From assembly GCF_014489555.1 (NCBI RefSeq), contig NZ_CP060784.1, positions 124,001 through 188,000 of the forward strand: a stretch of 64,000 nt of DNA, given 5' to 3'. The position numbers and the translations under genes were made by a program. This DNA comes from Hymenobacter qilianensis (GTDB taxonomy: Bacteria; Bacteroidota; Bacteroidia; Cytophagales; Hymenobacteraceae). Below are positions 27,415 through 36,983 of the stretch, in pieces (positions within the stretch are counted from its first letter, which is position 1; every line of letters starts with the position of its first letter). The notes beneath the pieces are model-generated. The model saw nothing but the letters and a program-made list of their open reading frames with translations, was not told the DNA's origin and searched no databases.

Positions 27415-28923
27415 CTACTTATTAGGAATGACTGGCTCTTCCGTTCTCTTTTCCGGGTCTTCCTGCACCGACTGTTTGTTGGCTGCGTCCTCGTGCACAG
27501 GCGTCCACTGGGTATGAAAGACGCCTTCGTGCCCAATCAGCTCGTAGGTGTGGGCGCCGAAATAGTCGCGCTGGGCCTGAATCAGGTTGGAAGGCAGGCG
27601 GGCGCTGCGGAAAGATTCAAAATAGCTCAGCGAAGCAGCATAGGCCGGCAGAGAAATGCCCCCCGCCACGGCCGCCGCCACTATTTGGCGGGTGCCGGGC
27701 ACTGCTTCGTTTACGACAGCAGCTACCTGGGCATCCAGCAGCAGGTGCTCCAGCCCTGGGTTTTGCTGATACGCGTTGAATATATCATTCAGAAAACTGG
27801 AGCGAATGATGCAGCCGCCACGCCATATTTTGGCAATGTCGGCGAGCTGCAAATTATATTCATAGGCCGCCGAAGCTTTGGCCAGCAAATGCATGCCCTG
27901 CGCATACGTGACGACCATGCTGAAGTAGAACGCCTGCTCCAGGTTGCTCAAAAAAGCTCCCCGCTCCATGGCGGCCGAGGTGGCGGGCGCCGGATTGCTG
28001 TACAAGGTGGCCAGTTGCTCGCGCAAGCCTTTGTACTTGGATAAGTTGCGCATAGCCACGGCAGTGTCGATGGTCGGGACGGGTACTTCTAACTCCATGG
28101 CTACCTGCGAGGTCCACATGCCGGTGCCTTTGGAGCGGGCTTCGTCCTTGATATCGTCGAGCAGCAAGTGGTCGGTGTGGGGTGCGCGGAAAGCGAAGAT
28201 GTCTTTGGTAATATCCAGTAGAAAAGACTGCAACCGGCCCGCATTCCACTGTGCAAACACCTCCCCGATGGCGGCATTGTCGAGGCCGGCGCCGCGCTTC
28301 ATCACCTCATACGTTTCGGCGATAAGCTGCATCAAGCCGTACTCGATGCCATTGTGCACCATCTTCACGAAGTGACCAGCCGCACCCGGCCCGATGTAGG
28401 TTACGCAGGGCTCATCATTCACGCGGGCCGCAATGGCTTCAAACATGGGCTGCATTACCTGATAGGCCAGCTTATCACCGCCGGGCATCATGCTGGGGCC
28501 AAAGCGGGCGCCTTCTTCCCCACCCGAAATACCCATGCCGAAGAAGTGAAAGCCGGCCTCCCGGAGGACTGCCGCGCGGCGCGTCGTATCCGAGAAATGG
28601 GAGTTGCCGCCATCAATAACAATGTCACCGGGCGCCAGCAGGGGCCGCAACTCTTCGATAACGCTGTCCACAATTTTGCCGGCTGGCACCAGTAGCATAA
28701 TGGAGCGGGGCGTCTGAATGCTGTCAATAAACTGCGTCAGATCGGTGAAGCCCTGCACTGGTTTGCCGGCGCCTTCTTCGGCCAGCAACGTTATTTTGCC
28801 GGGGTCTTTGTCGTAGCCTGCCACGCCAACGTTGTGGTCAGCGAGATTCAGGAGCAGGTTGCGGCCCATGGTACCCAGGCCAATCATTCCAAACGAATAC
28901 TTAGTCGGCGTTGCGCTCATCAT
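27415..28923 (-). CDS. gnd: 6-phosphogluconate dehydrogenase, decarboxylating
   Basis: This 502-residue enzyme converts 6-phosphogluconate to ribulose-5-phosphate, CO2 and NADPH. The coenzyme loop is GLGTMGRN (16-23). The substrate site has GISGGEEGARFGPSMMPGG and the catalytic lysine region GHFVKMVHNGIEYGLMQ. The C-terminus extends about 25 polar residues past the usual end, with many Glu, Lys and Asn, and probably has no catalytic role. It is the first gene of the gnd-zwf-pgl operon, and two adjacent ATG codons are possible starts. Confidence 0.95.
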   Translation of the reverse strand: MMSATPTKYSFGMIGLGTMGRNLLLNLADHNVGVAGYDKDPGKITLLAEEGAGKPVQGFTDLTQFIDSIQTPRSIMLLVPAGKIVDSVIEELRPLLAPGDIVIDGGNSHFSDTTRRAAVLREAGFHFFGMGISGGEEGARFGPSMMPGGDKLAYQVMQPMFEAIAARVNDEPCVTYIGPGAAGHFVKMVHNGIEYGLMQLIAETYEVMKRGAGLDNAAIGEVFAQWNAGRLQSFLLDITKDIFAFRAPHTDHLLLDDIKDEARSKGTGMWTSQVAMELEVPVPTIDTAVAMRNLSKYKGLREQLATLYSNPAPATSAAMERGAFLSNLEQAFYFSMVVTYAQGMHLLAKASAAYEYNLQLADIAKIWRGGCIIRSSFLNDIFNAYQQNPGLEHLLLDAQVAAVVNEAVPGTRQIVAAAVAGGISLPAYAASLSYFESFRSARLPSNLIQAQRDYFGAHTYELIGHEGVFHTQWTPVHEDAANKQSVQEDPEKRTEEPVIPNK

Positions 28924-29264
28924 CTGTGCTTTTGGTGTTTAGGCTTGTCCTGCAGGCAGGCAAGTGTAAGCTAAGGAAATATTACGCTTGGTAGAAGGCT
29001 ATAATGGCGCTTAAGTTGAAAACGCAGTTCCTCGGAATGCAAACGGTACGCAGCGTCGAGCAGTTGTAACACAACCATTATTTACCCGATTATTCATAAC
29101 CTAATACGCTCTCATGATAGTAAGCGCCAAAAACGCAGACAGCAGAGCAGGCATCCACCACATAGCAGCGGCCGGACTGAGTAATACTTATGGAAACCCT
29201 CTTCTATGCGGGTCAATGTTGCCAGGCCACGTGGAATTTGACCCCTAGCCTCCGACGCGAAGAT
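28924..29264 (-). other. Intergenic region upstream of gnd
   Basis: About 340 bases between the receiver gene stop and the gnd start, both on the minus strand. I see no gene, hairpin or clear promoter here. It presumably holds the gnd promoter and the end of the receiver transcript. Confidence 0.45.
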
Positions 29265-29660
29265 TTAGGATCGGTTTTCCAGCACCTGCGCACGAATGGC
29301 TTGCAGTTTCGGGCCATCCAAAGGTTTGGGAATTACGCTAGTAACTAAGCTGTATTCTTCAGCCTTCAGCTTATCTGATGGGGCCAAAGACGACGTAAGG
29401 ATGTAGATGGAGCACCGCCCGGCCAGTTGAGACTCAAATGGCTTGATAGCATCCAGAAAGTCCCAGCCGCTCATGATTGGCATATTCAGATCCAGCAGAA
29501 TGACGTCCGGCACCTGGTCTGGCAGTGTATTCTGAAGATAGTAGACGGCTTCCTGAGGCAGCTGAAATGAGGTGATACTATCGGTTATGTTTTCTCGCTG
29601 CAACAACTTGGTGGTGAGGAATATACTGATATAATCATCGTCGATCAGAACTATGTGCAT
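29265..29660 (-). CDS. Single-domain response regulator (CheY-like receiver)
   Basis: This 131-residue receiver has no output domain. The acidic cluster DDD (7-9), phosphoacceptor Asp57 in VILLDLNMP, the Thr/Ser switch in YILTSSLA, and the lysine in VIPKPLDG are all in place. ATG 29660 gives MHIVLIDDD, a clean start; a longer frame would overlap the kinase. It begins seven bases after the kinase gene, so the PAS kinase upstream is the likely partner. Confidence 0.88.
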   Translation of the reverse strand: MHIVLIDDDYISIFLTTKLLQRENITDSITSFQLPQEAVYYLQNTLPDQVPDVILLDLNMPIMSGWDFLDAIKPFESQLAGRCSIYILTSSLAPSDKLKAEEYSLVTSVIPKPLDGPKLQAIRAQVLENRS

Positions 29661-29667
29661 GGCTCGT

Positions 29668-31128
29668 TTAAGGCAAGTATAAAAAGAACTGCGTACCCAC
29701 TTCCACCTCGCTTTTGACCGCGATAGTGCCCCCCATCGATTCAATGTGCGCCTTTACCAGATACAAGCCCATACCGCGGCCCGAAGGCGAAGTATGAAAA
29801 CGCTTGTATAGCTTAAACACCTCAGCACCCGCTTTCTCCTGATCGAAGCCCGAACCGTTGTCGGCGAAGGTGAGTTGGGCGCCACCTTCGGGATGTGGGC
29901 TGCCAGTAATGGTAATCAAAAGGGCGCGCTGCTGAGAGCGGTATTTGATGGAATTGGAAAGCAGATTCAGGAAAATGCTGTAGATATAGGCTCGGTTGCC
30001 GTGAGCGTGCAGGGCCTCGGGGAAATCACGAACAATTTGCCCCCCAGCCTTTTGCAGCGGCTCGTTCATCTCCTTCAGCACCAGGTCCAACACATCGGTA
30101 AGCCGGACGGGCGCGGGCAGATCGGCCACGTCCTGCTTGTCGCGCACTGTGAGAATGGTATTCATGTCCTGCAGCACTACATCGAGCTGCACGAGGCTGG
30201 TTTGCAGATGATTGAGCAACGTAGCCTGATCCGGATCGGGGGTCGTTAGGAGTTGCGACAAGCCCATGGCATTGGCCAAAGGCCCCCGCAGGTTATGCGA
30301 CACGATGTAGGTAAACTGCTGCAGATCCTGATTTTGCCGGTGCAGATCCTGGGCTAACTTTTCCTGGCTGGCTTGGGCCTCATGGCGCAGCGTCACATCA
30401 GAAAAATACACGGACAGTCCTTCTTCCGAAGGAAAGGCTTTGACTTCCAGCCAGAGTCGCAGGGTAGCGTAGTATGCCTCAAAATGCACGGCCCGCCCCA
30501 TAGAAAAGGCCTGATGATACTGATGATAAAACTCGCCGCCAACCTCGTCCGGGAATAGGGTCCAAAGGTTTCGTCCTAGCACATGCTGGCGGTCTACTTG
30601 CAGCAGGCGCTCTACCTCGCTGTTCAGAAAAGTCAGCCGCCACTCCCGGTCAAGCAGAAATACAGCGTCCGTAACACTCTCGAAAATAGTGTTGAGCTTT
30701 TTGGCTTGTTGCTCAATAAGCTGGTGAGAAGCAGTTAGATCTGTGATATCGCGGGCAACCATGTGCACGCCGCTCACTACCCCATCGACCAACAGCGGCA
30801 CCTTTGAAATATTCAACACTTTCGGCTCCGCGCCGATAAACTGCACCGCTACGTCGAATTGAACTCGCGTACCCTGAAAAGCTTGCAGCAACTTTTCCCG
30901 AAACACTGCTATAAGCTCGGGCGGCAGGAAATCTGAAATATCGCGACCTAAGACATCTGCTCTTGAAAGGTGCAAAAGCTGCAGAAAAGGCTCGTTTACG
31001 TCCAGAATAACCCCATTGCGGTCCTGGAAAAGAATAATGTCTAGATTGTTCTCAAACAGCGACCGAAACCGCTGCTCGCTATTTACAAACTGAGCACTCT
31101 CACTCATAGGGGTTTTACTGGATGACAT
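29668..31128 (-). CDS. PAS-PAS hybrid sensor histidine kinase
   Basis: This 486-residue soluble kinase has PAS 1 at about 18-130 (FRSLFENNLDIILFQD), PAS 2 at about 145-255, a dimerisation helix with His278 in YIVSHNLRGPLANAMG, and an ATPase domain with NLLSNSIKYRS, FADNGSGFD and GRGMGLYLVK. There is no membrane segment, so it senses a cytoplasmic signal through its PAS domains. Whether a cofactor is bound cannot be told. The CheY-like gene follows at once. The GGGGGGC motif occurs twice in frame, in the codons for SMGGTI and KAGGQI. Confidence 0.9.
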   Translation of the reverse strand: MSSSKTPMSESAQFVNSEQRFRSLFENNLDIILFQDRNGVILDVNEPFLQLLHLSRADVLGRDISDFLPPELIAVFREKLLQAFQGTRVQFDVAVQFIGAEPKVLNISKVPLLVDGVVSGVHMVARDITDLTASHQLIEQQAKKLNTIFESVTDAVFLLDREWRLTFLNSEVERLLQVDRQHVLGRNLWTLFPDEVGGEFYHQYHQAFSMGRAVHFEAYYATLRLWLEVKAFPSEEGLSVYFSDVTLRHEAQASQEKLAQDLHRQNQDLQQFTYIVSHNLRGPLANAMGLSQLLTTPDPDQATLLNHLQTSLVQLDVVLQDMNTILTVRDKQDVADLPAPVRLTDVLDLVLKEMNEPLQKAGGQIVRDFPEALHAHGNRAYIYSIFLNLLSNSIKYRSQQRALLITITGSPHPEGGAQLTFADNGSGFDQEKAGAEVFKLYKRFHTSPSGRGMGLYLVKAHIESMGGTIAVKSEVEVGTQFFLYLP

Positions 31129-31482
31129 GGGATCCGCAATGCCAGAGCAAAGCCATTTGAATTCACTATCAGGGCTTTCTAGCGCACTACCAACAACAAC
31201 TTCAAAGTACGGGCAAGGCAGACGGAAGTTCTACCGTGGAGTTCTGCCGGCGAGTTAGAGGCCAAAAGAATGGATCAGCGCCATGCCTCCTGTGGGGTTG
31301 TGCCTATGGTTGACTGAAAAACCACGCTGGGGGGCAAAACCCTTGTTTATTCGACCGTCTCAGACAAGTCGAGCCAGTTTGGTTGTATTCACTTTAATTT
31401 CCAGTTAGATTTCCGGCCCTTAGCTTTACCCACCCATTATTGCCTTTACACCCAAAAGGCACTGTTTTTTGCCAAGCTTCTC
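31129..31482. other. Divergent intergenic region with one iterated motif
   Basis: These 354 bases lie between the kinase start (minus) and the next plus-strand gene. No gene is visible. One GCTGGGGGGCAAAA motif lies at 31327-31338. Promoters for both sides must lie here, but none is convincing. Confidence 0.5.
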
Positions 31483-31893
31483 ATGCCTCTAACTATTCAC
31501 TCGCTTTATTACGAAAACGCAGTTGGTCGCCTCTTCGAGCACGCAGATGCGTACGCGGTGGTGCAGTACAAGCCGGGTAATCGCCAGTTCAGCGACTTCA
31601 AAACGTTTCTCATCCACGTTGGAAACCTACTAACTCGTCGGGGCTGGACTCATATACTGACCGATCAGCGGGCCATGTCGCCCTTTACCGATGAGGAGCG
31701 GGCGTTGATAAACCAGGAATGGATTCATAACGAGGAACGGAAAACCATTGCGGCAGTTCTGCTGCCCGATGATGTATTTGCCCGCTTATCTTCCACGCAG
31801 ATTCTGCACGACGCCCGGGAAGGCAGCCTGTTTTACCATGTATTTCAGGACGAGGTGGCTGCCGCCACCTGGTTGCGCCAGACTCGCGGATAG
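31483..31893 (+). CDS. Hypothetical protein, possibly SpoIIAA/STAS-like
   Basis: This 136-residue soluble protein has no signal peptide. I do not recognise the family with certainty. It has FKTFLIHVGNLLTRRGWTHILTDQRAMSPFT, with the look of an alternating alpha/beta fold in which a helix leads to a strand ending in TDQR, much as in SpoIIAA-like proteins. No catalytic motif is visible. It stands alone, facing a small lipoprotein gene 84 bases downstream. Confidence 0.6.
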   Translation: MPLTIHSLYYENAVGRLFEHADAYAVVQYKPGNRQFSDFKTFLIHVGNLLTRRGWTHILTDQRAMSPFTDEERALINQEWIHNEERKTIAAVLLPDDVFARLSSTQILHDAREGSLFYHVFQDEVAAATWLRQTRG

Positions 31894-31977
31894 AGTACAG
31901 ACTTAACAAATAGTGGCAATTGCGGCCTCTTCGTGGTTAATTAAGCTTGCTCAGTCCGCTCTTTCCCACCTTATGCC

Positions 31978-32316
31978 ATGCGCAAATCCCTCTCATTTGT
32001 ACTAGTATCCGCAGCTATAGTCGGGTTAAACAGCTGTGATCCTGCCCAACCCGTGTCCTCTATTCCATCTCGGCAACCTGCTAGTACCGCGGCAGCAGCT
32101 TCCACCGAAGCGCAGGCCCGCGCGGCCGTTGTCCGCTTTGTAATGCAGCAGCCCAATGCCGCCCTCTACCAATTGGATTCGGCCCGTGTACTTGAAGTAG
32201 ATGACCACTGGCAAATCCTGGTGCCCCGCACCGACTGGGCCGGCCGCATGCCCAACAAGGCCGCCTTCGACGTGGACAAGCAAACCGGCGCTGTCAGCCC
32301 ATTAGCCGTGAAATAG
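31978..32316 (+). CDS. Small predicted lipoprotein
   Basis: This 112-residue protein has a lipoprotein signal peptide ending in VGLNSC (cysteine at residue 20), followed by a Ser/Ala-rich spacer. The compact C-terminal half contains VRFVMQQPNAALYQLDSARV and DDHWQILVPRTDW, which resembles small bacterial proteins holding one PepSY-like or NTF2-like strand-helix unit. Function is unknown. It lacks residues that would suggest an enzyme. Confidence 0.6.
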   Translation: MRKSLSFVLVSAAIVGLNSCDPAQPVSSIPSRQPASTAAAASTEAQARAAVVRFVMQQPNAALYQLDSARVLEVDDHWQILVPRTDWAGRMPNKAAFDVDKQTGAVSPLAVK

Positions 32317-32915
32317 AAAGGCACGACGCCCAACGGTTCAACCCTTGACACTAGTCCTCGCCAAGCTTCCTAGCGCTGGCCACATGTATCTCAACATCGC
32401 TTGTAGAGCAGATTGGAACGTAACAAACAGCGGCGCACGATTCTTAACCACAGCCTCGCTTAAAAGCTTCAGGCCGAAGGCTATTGGGGTTGACAGCCTT
32501 CGCTCGTCCAAGAGCTAACGACTTTTCATGCATTCGTTGAAACGGCTAATATCGTCGTGGCTATCAGATTCCAGTCCCTGTAGTGCGTGCATCAGCTGAG
32601 CCGGGACCGCAAGAGCGAGATGATCAGTGTGCCGATAGTACCGGAAGGCACGTCTCCCCATAATGAAATCAGAATATAAAAGCGAAGTGTTTCCCTACAA
32701 GACATATAGGGTGTCCTGCACGCTCCCAATGCAAGGTGCTGAGAAAAGAAATTTTTGAATTTTTATAATAAATCACCCAATTCCTTCATCTGCAAACAAG
32801 ATACAGGAAGGCACTACAGGCTTTCTGGCTTAATTATTGGCTAATATTCTGTAAAAGTTATATTATAATAATTCTTATAAAATATTATTTATCTCCGCTG
32901 AGCTAACGTTCCCAT
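32317..32915 (+). other. Long intergenic region upstream of the MFP-DUF4956 cluster
   Basis: These 599 bases show no credible gene on either strand. The last 150 bases are very AT-rich and contain a putative promoter (32836-32866). No repeats or hairpins with U-runs were found. Confidence 0.5.
32836..32866 (+). promoter_or_regulatory. Putative promoter of the MFP-DUF4956-TolC cluster
   Basis: ATTG (32836-32839), exactly 19 bases, then TATATTAT (32859-32866), which resembles the Bacteroidota TTTG/TAnnTTTG pattern with a poor last base. It lies about 50 bases before the first gene. High A+T makes chance likely. Confidence 0.3.
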
Positions 32916-34010
32916 ATGCCTGCTTCATACCTCCGAAAAAACATTCTATTAGCCGCCAGTCCGTTGTTGTTGCTCCTTTTAGGGGTAAATCTGCCGCCTA
33001 TCAACTTACCCTATACAATTGATACGACCAGTTTGGTGATGCCGGTAAGTGAATGGACTCTAAGCCGGGCCCAGAACGGAAACTTAATTTCCACCTTAAA
33101 GGATAACCGAACGGGGAAACTAAGCGCTTTTTCGGTTTCCGTCTTTCAACGGGGAGACCAGGCCAACTTTCAACTTAATCCCCAGATTTATCACCTTCCG
33201 CGCCTCAGTCAGGGGGATACGGTGGCCAATATGTACTCCAATCAGGATCAGGAACGCCTGGTACAATTACAGGGCGAACTAGCCGTTCAGCAAGCTGAAC
33301 TGCAGCTGGTTAACTCCGGACAGAAGTCGGCAGATGTGGAGGGCGTCGCCCAGCAGCTCGCTCTGGGCCAGCAGGAACTCGCGACCCAGCGCCAACTGAC
33401 GGCCCGGGCACACGCCCTGCACCAAGACTCATTACTGTCCCGTCAGGAATACGAATTGGCCGTGAACATGCTGCGCGTGCGCGAATTGAATGTAAGCATG
33501 ATCGAAGCGGGCTTGAAGTCAGCGAAGACCGGCGGGAAGCCCGAACAGATTCACGTCATCAGAACCCGAATCACGTCGCTCCAGCAACAGATTCAGCATA
33601 TCCAACAGAGCTTGAAAGAGCTGACCGTGGTTTCACCCGTTTCGGGCACGGTGCTGCTGCGTAAAGCCTCCATAAATCCGACGGAAGAAGTACTGGTGTC
33701 AGTAGCGGATAATTCGGCCTTCGTTGTGCTGCTGCCCGTGAACTACATAGAAAGGAACTACGTGAACGTCGGGCAGCCGCTGGAGGTCGCGGTTACGGGC
33801 ACTACCCACACTGCCTTGGGCCACATCATCGGCATTGATAACACGGTGCAGATCGTGGATGGCCGGCAGGCATTCTTCGTTACGGCCGTGATTGACAACC
33901 AGCAGACGCCCCTCGTGCCGGGTATGGTGGTGCGAACCACGATCTCGTGCGCGCCCCTTTCCATCGCTGGCCATGTAGCCCGCACCATGGAATCGCTGGT
34001 CCGCTACTAA
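32916..34010 (+). CDS. HlyD-type membrane fusion protein
   Basis: This 364-residue periplasmic adaptor has one N-terminal membrane anchor (residues about 9-29, with SPLLLLLLG) and no lipobox. A long alpha hairpin covers residues about 107-235, with QERLVQLQGELAVQQAEL and QQQIQHIQQSLKEL. The lipoyl and barrel domains carry VVSPVSGTVLLRKASIN and PGMVVRTTIS. These adaptors normally bridge an inner-membrane exporter and TolC. No ABC or RND exporter gene is adjacent; the following genes encode a DUF4956 protein and TolC instead. Several cysteine and proline positions are not conserved in known adaptors. Confidence 0.82.
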   Translation: MPASYLRKNILLAASPLLLLLLGVNLPPINLPYTIDTTSLVMPVSEWTLSRAQNGNLISTLKDNRTGKLSAFSVSVFQRGDQANFQLNPQIYHLPRLSQGDTVANMYSNQDQERLVQLQGELAVQQAELQLVNSGQKSADVEGVAQQLALGQQELATQRQLTARAHALHQDSLLSRQEYELAVNMLRVRELNVSMIEAGLKSAKTGGKPEQIHVIRTRITSLQQQIQHIQQSLKELTVVSPVSGTVLLRKASINPTEEVLVSVADNSAFVVLLPVNYIERNYVNVGQPLEVAVTGTTHTALGHIIGIDNTVQIVDGRQAFFVTAVIDNQQTPLVPGMVVRTTISCAPLSIAGHVARTMESLVRY

Positions 34011-34081
34011 GCTTCGATTGCCCGTTCTAGCAGGCCTTCCACCCACCTTACTGTTACGCTCCGAAATAAGCCTTTCTGCTT

Positions 34082-34750
34082 ATGCACCAAGACGTTCAAG
34101 CAATTTTTGACTTTTCGATTACGGTTCGGGAGGTCCTGGGCAATACGCTCTGGGCGACGCTGTGCGGGCTGCTTATTTCCCTTTTCTACGTGCAGGCCTT
34201 TCGGCAGGTAAGTTACTCAGTAGGCCTCATCAAGTCCATTGTGATGCTGACCATGATCACCGCCTTTGTGATGATGGTGGTCGGGGACAACTTAGCGCAG
34301 GCTTTTAGTATGGTGGGTATCCTCTCCATTATCCGATTCCGAACCGCGATGAAGGGGGCACAAGACTTTATGTTTCTCTTTTTTGCGCTTGCCATTGGCC
34401 TAGCCTGTGGGGAAGGGTTGTATTCTGTCGCCCTGATCGGTTGTCTGCTGATTGGCGTGGTTACCATGGCCATGACATACGGACTGGCCCACTCACTACA
34501 GGAGGATTTGATTCTGACTATTCTACGCAGGGCAGCCGGCAGCATGGAGCGTGACTATGCTCCTATCCTGGCTGCGCATTGCAGGCGCCACAAGGTGTTG
34601 AGCATGCAGACGTCCCAGACCAAACAAGGCCCGGTAACTCAATTAGTTTACGCCGCAAGCTTGAAAAAAGGGAGTAGCCGGGAGGGCATAGTGGAGGCCT
34701 TGCAGGAATTAGAAGGGGTAAAGCAGGTTACGCTGGCTGCCGAAGAATAG
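34082..34750 (+). CDS. DUF4956 family membrane protein
   Basis: This 222-residue protein has four or five predicted membrane segments in residues about 15-145, then a soluble C-terminal domain of about 75 residues with an ACT- or ferredoxin-like outline, ending EALQELEGVKQVTLAAEE. The segment MVGILSIIRFRTAMKGAQDFMFLFFALAIGLACG is characteristic of DUF4956 and similar to MgtC-like helices. Function is unknown. Elsewhere this family sits beside VTC-type polyphosphate enzymes or CotH kinases, but neither is near. Its place between a membrane fusion protein and TolC suggests it may be the inner-membrane part of an exporter. Confidence 0.78.
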   Translation: MHQDVQAIFDFSITVREVLGNTLWATLCGLLISLFYVQAFRQVSYSVGLIKSIVMLTMITAFVMMVVGDNLAQAFSMVGILSIIRFRTAMKGAQDFMFLFFALAIGLACGEGLYSVALIGCLLIGVVTMAMTYGLAHSLQEDLILTILRRAAGSMERDYAPILAAHCRRHKVLSMQTSQTKQGPVTQLVYAASLKKGSSREGIVEALQELEGVKQVTLAAEE

Positions 34751-34808
34751 TAAGAATTTGCCCCCCAGCTTTCGCTGATTACGTCCTTCTCAGCCTCTCC
34801 CTTCTTCT

Positions 34809-36170
34809 ATGCCACTGACAAACTCGATACCTACACTTAAGCTCTCTTTCCTCCCCAAATGGGTGTGGGCGTGCCTTTTTGGCTGTTTGTACAGCTTGGG
34901 GGCCCAGGGCCAACAACGCTGGACCTTAGCCGACTGCTTGGCATTTGCGCAAACGCATAATCTGCAGGTCCAGCAAGCTGGCCTGCTGCAGGATAAGAGC
35001 GTCGTGCAGCAGCAGGCCGCCAAAAACGCGGCTTTGCCCACGCTGCATGCCCGGGTGCGCACGGCCGGCAACTGGGGCTTTTTGATCGATCCGTCTACAA
35101 ATGAGCTATCGGACGAGTTTAATTTCGGGAACCAGGCCGCGCTCAACTTCAACCTGAATGTGGTAAATGGGCACGCCACAGCGTATCAAGGGAGGCTGCG
35201 CCGGGACCAGGTGGCGGCCGCCACCTATGATTACCAAGCCAGCAGTAACGCACTGACCGTTCAGATCCTGAATGCCTATTTACAGGTACTACTGGGGCAG
35301 GAACAGCTCCGCAACGCCCAGCAGCGGGAGGAATACGCTCAGGAGCAGGAGCGAAAAGTACAAGCCCAAGTCAACAAAGGAGTGCTTAGCAAGCGGGATT
35401 TGCTCCACCTGCAAGCCCAGGTTTCGGCGGAGTCGCTACTACGGGTGAGGGCCGAGAACAGCGTGGAGAAAGCCCTTTTTGCGTTAGCTCAGGTGGTGGG
35501 ACTTCCATTCAATGAAAGCATGGCGGTGCAGCCCGTGGAAATTCCAACCACGTGGCAGACGACCAGCCTAGCGACACCAGAAGCCTTGGTAATATCGGCC
35601 ACCAGCCTCCCTGATGTAAAAGCGGCCCAGGCCAAAGTGGAGGCTGCCCAAGCAGCCGCGCAGCTGGGACGGGCACTCTACAAGCCCTCTTTGGCGCTGA
35701 CAGCCCAGTTGGCCACGCGTACCTCGAATTACAAACCCGGTGGGTTCGACACACAAGTGCTGGACAACCTCAATCGCCGCGTAGGGCTAGCCCTCAACGT
35801 GCCGGTATTCAACCGATTCCAGTTGCGGACTACGGATCAACTGGCTAAGCTGGAGGTTGAATCTGCGAAGCTGGCCTATCAGCAAGTGGAGCGAGACCTG
35901 AAAGGAAAAATTATGGGAGTCTGGCTTGAGTATAGAGCGGCCGCCAAGACGTACCAGGCACTCGCGCAGCAGTATGCCCTGATCAGCGAAGAGCACCGTT
36001 ACGGGGCCAAACTCCTGGAACTGGGGGGCATCAGCGCGGTGGAGTACAGCCTCACACGCAGCCGGTTGGCAACGGCCCAATCTGAGCTGGTACTGGCCAA
36101 GTACGACTGCTTTTTCAAGCAGACCCTGGTGGGCTTTTACCAAGGAAACGGCCTGCCAGTGGGCCTCTAG
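34809..36170 (+). CDS. TolC-family outer membrane channel protein
   Basis: This 453-residue outer membrane efflux protein has an N-terminal signal peptide ending near LGAQGQQ. Two duplicated TolC halves carry the typical LTLADCLAFAQTHNLQVQQAGL-like start and long helices (YAQEQERKVQAQVNKGVLSKRDLLHLQAQV). LPDVKAAQAKVEAAQAAAQLGRALYKPSL is the repeat-boundary signature. It is the third gene of the plus-strand cluster, and 58 bases with one iterated motif (C6 at 34761-34766) separate it from the DUF4956 gene. With its neighbours it would form a tripartite path across the periplasm. Confidence 0.87.
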   Translation: MPLTNSIPTLKLSFLPKWVWACLFGCLYSLGAQGQQRWTLADCLAFAQTHNLQVQQAGLLQDKSVVQQQAAKNAALPTLHARVRTAGNWGFLIDPSTNELSDEFNFGNQAALNFNLNVVNGHATAYQGRLRRDQVAAATYDYQASSNALTVQILNAYLQVLLGQEQLRNAQQREEYAQEQERKVQAQVNKGVLSKRDLLHLQAQVSAESLLRVRAENSVEKALFALAQVVGLPFNESMAVQPVEIPTTWQTTSLATPEALVISATSLPDVKAAQAKVEAAQAAAQLGRALYKPSLALTAQLATRTSNYKPGGFDTQVLDNLNRRVGLALNVPVFNRFQLRTTDQLAKLEVESAKLAYQQVERDLKGKIMGVWLEYRAAAKTYQALAQQYALISEEHRYGAKLLELGGISAVEYSLTRSRLATAQSELVLAKYDCFFKQTLVGFYQGNGLPVGL

Positions 36171-36244
36171 CGACGGGTACCAGAAAATGAAGCCGTCAGC
36201 CCCCTCTATTACTAATTTCCTTTCCTTATCCTTTTAACCTGGTT

Positions 36245-36958
36245 ATGAAAAAAAATTTATTGTACGGGGTGTTGTTGCTGAGTTTGGTTTCGTGTGCGGG
36301 GGACGCAGAAGATCCGAAGCCTGTCACGACGGCCGCTTTTACTAGCAGTCGTAGCGTCGTAGAAGTCAATGAGCCCGTTGCGTTCACGGATGCTTCCCAG
36401 CATGCGGAACGCTACTTGTGGGATTTTGGAAACGGTCAAACCTCCACCCTGGCGGCGCCTTCCATTACGTATGCGGCGACGGGCACTTATACCGTGTCAC
36501 TTACGACATATACGGCCGACAACCAGCCTACCTCGACTACCCAGTCCATCAAAGTTGGCAAGCGGTATCTGCGGGAGATACAGATTAAGGCGCTCGACTT
36601 CCTTGCCCCCGACGGCACGAGCTGGGATGCAGGGGGAACAGGGCCGGACGTATTCCTGCAGTTGAGGCCCACCTCGGCAACCGAAGCCCCCTACGCGAAA
36701 ACGAGTGTCTTCAACAATGTGAAGCCGGCAGACTTGCCGCTTGCCTTTGCGGCCAGCGCGGAATTGACGCCGGGTGAGTGGACTGTTGTCGTGCGGGATG
36801 AAGATTCCGCCTCGGATGATAAAATGCGGGAGTGGTCATTGCCAGTGGCCGGGCCAACCCCTAATCGGGATGCCCAGGGTAATGGGTACTACACACTTCA
36901 GGGCCCGTCAGATAATCCGTCGGCCTGGTCAGTGATCCTTCGCTACGAAACCCGCTAA
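36245..36958 (+). CDS. PKD-domain lipoprotein
   Basis: This 237-residue protein has a lipoprotein signal with LSLVSC and Cys18. A PKD beta-sandwich (about residues 30-105) has the diagnostic YLWDFGNGQTST and YTVSLTTYT. A second beta domain (about 110-237) with ILEIQIK-like RYLREIQIKALDF and GEWTVVVRDEDSASDDKM resembles a calcium-binding C2-like fold. No catalytic signature is seen. It is the last gene of the MFP, DUF4956, TolC series, so it may be a surface-exposed partner or substrate. A strong terminator follows 26 bases downstream. Confidence 0.75.
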   Translation: MKKNLLYGVLLLSLVSCAGDAEDPKPVTTAAFTSSRSVVEVNEPVAFTDASQHAERYLWDFGNGQTSTLAAPSITYAATGTYTVSLTTYTADNQPTSTTQSIKVGKRYLREIQIKALDFLAPDGTSWDAGGTGPDVFLQLRPTSATEAPYAKTSVFNNVKPADLPLAFAASAELTPGEWTVVVRDEDSASDDKMREWSLPVAGPTPNRDAQGNGYYTLQGPSDNPSAWSVILRYETR

Positions 36959-36983
36959 TCCCGGACGAACTAAGATTAACAAG

